Source: Alentia gelatinosa
Taxonomy: Eukaryota; Annelida; Polychaeta; Phyllodocida; Polynoidae
DNA length: 64,000 nucleotides
NCBI GenBank assembly: GCA_950022655.1
Contig: OX465588.1
Coordinates: forward strand, 20,508,527 to 20,572,526
Reading direction: 5' to 3'
Positions 58,795 through 64,000 of the stretch are shown piece after piece. How positions within the stretch are numbered: position 1 is the first letter of the stretch; every line of letters starts with the position of its first letter. Under the pieces are notes generated by a model. The model saw only the letters and a program-made list of their open reading frames with translations, was not told where the DNA came from and did not search any database. A program made the translations under genes and the position numbers.

Positions 58795-59369
58795 ATGTTT
58801 GATGTAGTGTCGCTTGCAAAAGCTAAAGGGCTAAAAATTATTAGCCTGAACATCTACAGCCTTATTCCTAACTTTGATGAATTTGTTTCCTTTATATTAC
58901 CTCTAGATGTGATCTTCGTATGTGAAACATGGCTAGACCCCCGATATCTGGATGCAAATCTAGCCATCCCAGGTTTCTACTTTGTACGTCTGGATAGACG
59001 TCCCCATGTTGACAAAAAGGCTGGTGGCCTGATACTTTACATGAAAAATTATATAGACCATGAAATACTAGCCCAGCATACTGTAGTTACTAGTGAATTT
59101 GAAATCATTACCGTTAAGATGACCATACATAACAAAAAGTACTTACTTGTTAACGTTTACAAGCCACCCCCAACACCACCAACTATTTTGTATCAGCGAT
59201 TAGAGGAAATTCTAGAAGAAGTCCAACCCACCACAACTATTATTGTACTGGGTGACTTCAATATAGATGCCAAAGACCCTACTCTTAAAAAAGGCTATAT
59301 AGACACCTTTGGAAGCTACTGTAACCTAAAGTACAACTTATCTGCACACCCACCAGAACAACCCCCCAC
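58795..59369 (+). CDS. LINE ORF2, apurinic/apyrimidinic-type endonuclease domain
   Basis: From ATG 58795: IISLNIYSL (Asn19), CETWLD (Glu44), GGLILYMK, LLVNVYKPP (Tyr122) and VLGDFNID (Asp154, Asn156). These are the catalytic landmarks of APE-like target-nicking endonucleases of LINEs. The frame breaks at the C6 tract 59362-59367, beyond which the expected IIDHIYTN and the catalytic SDH (59445-59453) continue one base back. A single missing C would account for it. The native start could lie slightly upstream, but no better ATG is evident. Confidence 0.85.
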
Positions 59370-60940
59370 AGCGCTACTATTATTGATCACATATACACTA
59401 ATGCCACAAATGTATCGTTTTCCAAAGTTATAAATTACAACTTCAGTGACCACCTCCCTGTAGCCCTATTATTGAAAACAAAAAGGAACTACACCCCCAA
59501 ACAGACTATTAATGCGCGTTCTTACAAGAACTTTGATAAACAAACCTTCCTTGATAATGTACTTGCTTGTAACTGGACTAACTACACAGTTGATAGACCC
59601 CCTCAAGAATTATGGAGAATCCTGCTTCACAACATTAACCTGGCCCTCTCCACTGTTGCCCCTATTAGAAAACTTATTATTCCAAAATCCAAACCCCCCT
59701 GGCTTTCGGACGAGGTATTAGCGATGATAAAGGACAGAGATTATTTCTTCAGGAGGGCGCGTAATACACACTCCGTTGACTGCTACCGCATAGCAAAATA
59801 CTACAAAAACCAAGTCAAAGCATTGATTTTCAAGAACAAAAAAGCACAAATCCATAAACTGCTTCGTCACCACAAGAACAACCCAAAGAAGTTTTGGAGG
59901 GGCGTGAAAACTCTCTTACCCAAAGAAAAATCTGGCACAATCTCGAAATTGATTGATCAAAATACAGGTCTAGAGATTCCCCCTAATAATATACCGGATC
60001 ACATAAATAGTTTCTTTGCAACAATTGGTTTGAAACTGGCTGAAAAGCTGCCTCCCATAAATTGCCCCACCCAACCTTTCCCGGAGCGTGAGCTGGACTC
60101 TTCACTTTTTTCTACCCCTTTTACACTTGACGAAGTCAAACATGTTGTTAATAACATAAATTGCAACAAATCTTCTTCACTGAAAAATATGCGATCTTTT
60201 GTACTGAAGATATTATTCCAAGCCTTTCCGGAGAAGGCTCTAACATTATTTAACTCATCCCTATACAGCTGTTCGTTTCCTTTGGACTGGAAAATAGCCA
60301 CTATTACTCCCATTCCTAAAAAAGGCAACCCTTACAATGTTTCTAACCTACACCCTATTAGCCTACTTCCCCTTCCTGGTAAACTCTTAGAAAAACTAGT
60401 TAATAATAGACTCAAAAAATACCTGGAGAACAATAACCTTTTGTCACAATCACAGCATGGATTTAGACAAAACCGATCTACAATATCTGCCATCACTGAA
60501 TATCTCAAACATATATACACTAATGTCTCCAGTAATAACCCCCTCATCTCCCTATTTTTAGATTATAAAAAAGCTTTTGACACTGTCTCTCATAACCTAC
60601 TACTTTATAAATTGTATTGCCTTGGGCTCAACAATTACTCCTGTTCGTGGTTTTCTAGCTATCTTAACCAACGAAAACAATGTGTTTATCTTGATGGAAA
60701 AATGTCTAAACTCCTCCCTGTTGTCTACGGTGTACCCCAAGGTTCCGTTCTCGGGCCTACCTTATTTCTGATTTTTATTAATGATCTGCCCGAAGCACTA
60801 TCCCTGATTGACTGTCATATTTCATTGTACGCAGATGACGCAGTAATAACTACTGATTCGTTCAACAAAATGAACACTGTTATCCAAACTGTTAGTAATT
60901 GGTGCAGTACAAATATTCTTACCCTAAATGATAAAAAAAA
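59370..60940 (+). CDS. LINE ORF2, end of endonuclease and reverse transcriptase core
   Basis: Continues the endonuclease with IIDHIYTN and SDHLPV, then a basic linker (NKKAQIHKLLRHHKNNPKKFW). The RT follows: ITPIPKKGNPYNVSNLHPISLLP, GFRQNRST, SLFLDYKKAFDTVSH (Asp codon at 60561), YGVPQGSVLGPTLFLIFINDL, and LYADDAV at 60825-60845 with both catalytic aspartates. Motif order and spacing fit jockey/CR1/L2-type RT. NLHPISLLP in place of the usual NYRPISLLP is a mild oddity. The frame breaks at the A9 tract 60933-60941. Confidence 0.92.
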
Positions 60941-61626
60941 ACGTCTGGATGTCGTATTCCCCTGCCGGAAAAATCTTTGACGAAGTAATTAGTATCAATA
61001 ATGTCCCCCTATCACAGGTTAAGGTGTTCAACTACCTTGGCCTACATATAGACCGGAAACTAAATTTTCATAACCATACTTGCTCAGTCGTTCAAAAAAT
61101 CTCATATAAAACCTACCTCCTATCTAAAATCAGAAATTACATAGACCCCAACACAACAATTCAGATTTATAAATCTACCATCCGCCCCTATCTTGATTAC
61201 GCAGATTTTATCTTTGACAATGGAACTAAATACAGAACGGAAAAACTGCAAAAACTACAAAACAAAATCTTACGTATTGCCTATCGTGTAAAACTGGGTT
61301 TAAATCCCCTTTACACTACCAACTAGCTACATGTCATAGCAAAAATTTGTAAACTATCTGATCGTAGAGATCTACACCTCCTATACTATGCATTTACTCT
61401 TACTAAAGTTGAAGACCTTATAGACACTCGTCAACTACCCCTGCGCAATAAACAAGGACTTCGTCTACTACAACCACCCCTGAAAAGTGCGGTGTTTAAT
61501 AAGAGCTTCTATTACAGAGCCATAGAAAAGTGGAACTGTCTGAAGGAAGTTTATACAGTGATGAAAGAGTTAAAGAAATTTAAACTGACTATTAAATTAA
61601 ATTACCAAGACTGCTACTTACCGTAA
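60941..61626 (+). CDS. LINE ORF2, C-terminal region (thumb and beyond)
   Basis: In the +1 frame after the A9 tract: SYSPAGKIFDEVISINNV, VKVFNYLGLHID, KLLSKIRNY-type thumb (YLLSKIRNYIDP), YKSTIRPYLDYADFIFDN, KLQKLQNKILRIAY. A TAG at 61324-61326 interrupts, and the same frame then continues with DRRDLHLLYYAF, LRLLQPPLKS and FYYRAIEKWNCL to the stop at 61624-61626. That TAG would be one C-to-T change from CAG. The total ORF2 length would be near 940 residues, normal for the group. Confidence 0.85.
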
Positions 61627-62288
61627 TAGGCCATGGTATTAATGCCGACCTATGTATGCTAGATAACCCATAAAAGTACCTGTTATTTAATCCTGGTATC
61701 TGCACGGATTGCAATTGCAACAGTGCAAGACTTGTTCAAGCTAGACAATAGCTGTTAATACCTGACTTGGATTAGTTGTATACCCAAAAATAACACCGTG
61801 TATGTGATTGTATAACTTGACATGTATTATGACATTTTGATTTTGTTGTATGTGTTGTGTAATCCTATAGAAGTAACCAGGGGATAATGAGGCCTCCTTA
61901 AGCCTGAGTGAGATATGTTATTCATAACTACTTGTACTGCATACCCCATTGATGTGTAGTTGTTGCATATAGTGGTAACTTATTTACTGCTCAGGTTATT
62001 CTTAAGTGCTGTAAAACTACGGTTATTCACCCCATCTCATCATTACCAAATAGTCTTAGTTATAGTCGGAAATTTATACCTGACACGACACCCAAAGGGG
62101 ATGCTTAGTTGAGTGTCAACGATGTTAGGGTTCTCTCCCTTCCATACTGCTCTACTCAATTGTCTATACATGTAGTGAATTGTTACCTGAGGGACCAGGC
62201 GGCAGAACGGCCTAGGCCGAGTCTGGAGATCATTTCTTTGTAATGAGAAAACCCTATATAAACGTGATAAAAAAAAATTAAAAAAAGA
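61627..62288 (+). other. LINE 3' UTR and A-rich tail
   Basis: About 640 nt of non-coding sequence followed by A9-TT-A7 (near 62269-62286). Sequence changes character after this point. The end is placed at the A-rich tail by inference. Confidence 0.55.
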
Positions 62289-62564
62289 TAGAGGATACAT
62301 ATGCCCGTATTCCCCTCAAATCTCGTGATTTTCAATAAGTTTAAGTGTCCCAAATCAATACTTCCTTAGTTCTTAGACTTGGAACATAGCTTTCATTGCC
62401 TGGAAAATGATACATTGTTGTTTTATGTGTACTGGTAAATATTATCGATGCAATATTTCCTGAATCATAATGTATCGTATATATCTAAAAATGAAAATTA
62501 TACCCCAAGATATGCACTTTTGCACTGGTTGTATCGTAGGGCATATCGATACCATGATCACCAT

Positions 62565-62565
62565 G

Positions 62566-62607
<42 letters not shown>

Positions 62608-62642
62608 ATATATATAAAATATATATAATATATATATATATA
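62565..62642. repeat. (TA)n microsatellite, interrupted
   Basis: Several TA blocks broken by TTTA, AAAT and TAAT. Confidence 0.92.
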
Positions 62643-63020
62643 AATTACAAGTTTGTTGTATTTTTAGGGATAAAGTATGAAGTGAGGCAGTTTGGAGAAA
62701 TAATATCTATTATTATTAGATGATAAAATGACAATAAAATGATGATAATAAATAAATAAATAAGTTAAGATAATGATATTATAAAATGAATACATTGAGT
62801 ATTGAAGATAATACATTGTGGTATGTTGAATAGAGTGTAAAATAATACATGGTATGTTAATACATTGTTGGTAAGATAAATATAAATATGTATAAGATAA
62901 TTATTTATAAGATAATATGCCAAGACTGCCAATAATGTAATGAAGATTGTATGAGTGGGGGTGCGAGGGGAATGGGGGTTGTGTGGGGGGTTTTGTAAAA
63001 AAGATGTTTTAAAGGATTTT
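62643..63020. other. AT-rich sequence, no gene
   Basis: Simple AT-rich sequence with AATA/ATAAATA bias, then a G-rich bit near 62960-62990. Confidence 0.45.
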
Positions 63021-63051
63021 GATTGTTTTCAGAGTTAGAGTTCGTTGGGGT

Positions 63052-64000
63052 CTATTTTGTAATCGCCCTCGTGAGAGTCAAGGCAATTTCCTTTGCTGTA
63101 TTGACCTTGATATATCCTTTGTACGCTTTCGAGGACCATTGGCCGAACCTCTGGACCTCGCATTCTGAATGGCCTGTCTTGAAGTCCTCGGTTGCCGTGG
63201 CTTGCCTTAGGGAATGGAGCGTGAATGTTTTTGGATCGGCTCCGGCCTTACGTACCCCCTGGGACCACTGGCGCGCCAGATACGAGGCCGGCATGGGTCG
63301 GTGGGTACCGTGGAACACAAATACTGGGCCTGTTCCGTCGCACTGTGGATTTCGAGCCATAGTCGGGGCGACTGCCGTACACGGGCAGAGGGTGGCCTCG
63401 GTCATGGGGAGTATGATCCGTTCCTGGAATTGGTCATACCGCTGGGCGTTCTTTGCGTGTTTTATTCAAACCCTGATGCCCCCGTTGAAAGGTTCGATGT
63501 CTGCCCTCGTGAGATGTCATCGTGGGTTGAAGCCTTGGACCGTGGGTGGGGCCACCTCCAACCATTGCAGGGCCCCATGGAAGAGGAGGAGAACGACTGC
63601 CACGACCGTGCGGCCGTCGTGGTCGTGTGGTAGCGCCCTCAGCGCCTTTCGCAGCAACTCCATGGTGATGGGGGGGCGCGTTCTCAGGGGACGTACCTCG
63701 TAGTGCGTTCTATGCCCTCCAGGGTCATGGTGAGCCTCCCCGAGGCTGCCGGCGCAAGTGGACATCCGGCCCTCTTCAGTTATTGCCGCACTCTGGAGAC
63801 GTGATTTTTTATAGTCGCCGGTGAGGCCTCGTCCTGGGCCAGGTACTCCGCGTAGGTGGAGATCGTCTGCGCCCTTGGTTGAAGGTGGTCCTCGCCCACC
63901 CGCCGGCAGAACGCGATGTATGTGAGCACCGAGGTTCGGTGCGCCCTTGTCGTCCGTGGGGCACGGGCCGCCGCTTGCCGGGCCACCGCCCTTGTTGCAG
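63052..64000 (-). pseudogene. Tyrosine recombinase of a Crypton or DIRS-type element (decayed, 5' end outside window)
   Basis: Minus strand, high to low coordinates: a SAM-like core-binding domain (SVLTYIAFCRRV ... TISTYAEYLAQDEASPATIKNHVSRVR). Then RPPITMELLRKAL and the catalytic domain VLLLFHGALQWLEVAP, HLTRADIEPFNGGIRV, IKHAKNAQRYDQFQ, LHSLRQATAT, FGQWSSKAYKGYIK. HxxR and the Tyr nucleophile are present, but the first catalytic Arg position reads Gln (GALQ). Breaks: a stop after HVSRVRQ, a frame change near 63695, TGA at 63517-63519 and TGA near 63463. The region is strongly GC-rich compared with its flanks. Eukaryotic mobile-element origin is clear; the subclass is not. Confidence 0.82.

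Larger units (their letters stand above)
56100..62288 (+). mobile_element. Near-complete non-LTR retrotransposon with NADAR and SGNH-like domains
   Basis: Order: 5' UTR (start uncertain), ORF1 (coiled coil, RRM, CTD) running by a frame change into a NADAR domain and Pro-rich tail. An SGNH-like ORF overlaps that tail. A 242-nt spacer leads to ORF2 with APE endonuclease, reverse transcriptase and C-terminal region. The 3' UTR ends in an A-rich tail (about 62269-62286). The RT resembles the jockey/CR1/L2 group. Breaks are confined to an A8, a C6 and an A9 tract plus one TAG. No target-site duplication was identified, so the 5' end is approximate. It is far better preserved than the other LINE fragments here. 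Confidence 0.85.

Noticed and set aside
63023..63703. 226- and 139-codon plus-strand frames
   Set aside because: Antisense shadows of the GC-rich recombinase coding sequence on the minus strand.

Overview
The window reads as intron-rich, AT-rich, repeat-crowded animal nuclear DNA, most likely from a mollusc or another lophotrochozoan. The evidence is one single-exon class A peptide-type receptor, APE/RT-type LINEs, tyrosine-recombinase retroelement pieces, many short inverted-repeat (MITE-like) elements, microsatellites, and no bacterial-style operons. The phylum is an inference.

Layout. 0.35-0.7 kb: short tandem repeat. 1.7-2.1 kb: CpG-dense patch with a TATA motif, a possible promoter or 5' exon for the receptor. 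3.76-5.0 kb: the one convincing host gene, a 414-residue rhodopsin-family receptor. 5-29 kb: mostly non-coding, with microsatellites, a coding-type minisatellite (7.5 kb), inverted-repeat elements (8.5, 9.2, 10.7, 12.3, 13.7, 18.1 kb) and a second CpG-dense, promoter-like patch (21.8-22.1 kb) beside a long CT tract. 29.7-33.2 kb: a pile of decayed elements (MITE, antisense LINE ORF1, DIRS-like RT/RNase H, sense LINE RT). 36-49 kb: many MITEs that fall into at least five families. 51.9-53.1 kb: a 1.1 kb terminal-inverted-repeat element carrying arrays of a TCACGTTACGAC motif. 53.7 kb: a perfect 33-bp hairpin. 54.4-55.2 kb: an internally deleted minus-strand LINE ORF2. 56.1-62.3 kb: a nearly complete plus-strand LINE. 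63.05-64 kb: a decayed tyrosine recombinase running off the window edge.

The most notable object is the 56.1-62.3 kb LINE. Its first coding region encodes a coiled coil, an RRM and a C-terminal domain, and after a frame change in an A8 tract continues into a complete NADAR (YbiA-like, ADP-ribose-related) domain. A separate overlapping frame encodes an SGNH/GDSL-hydrolase-like protein. ORF2 has an APE endonuclease and a jockey/CR1-type reverse transcriptase. All three frame breaks lie in homopolymer tracts, and only one internal nonsense codon is seen, so the copy may be young, or partly broken by sequencing indels. A retroelement carrying both a nucleic-acid/ADP-ribose-processing domain and an esterase-like domain is the best candidate for an under-described system here.
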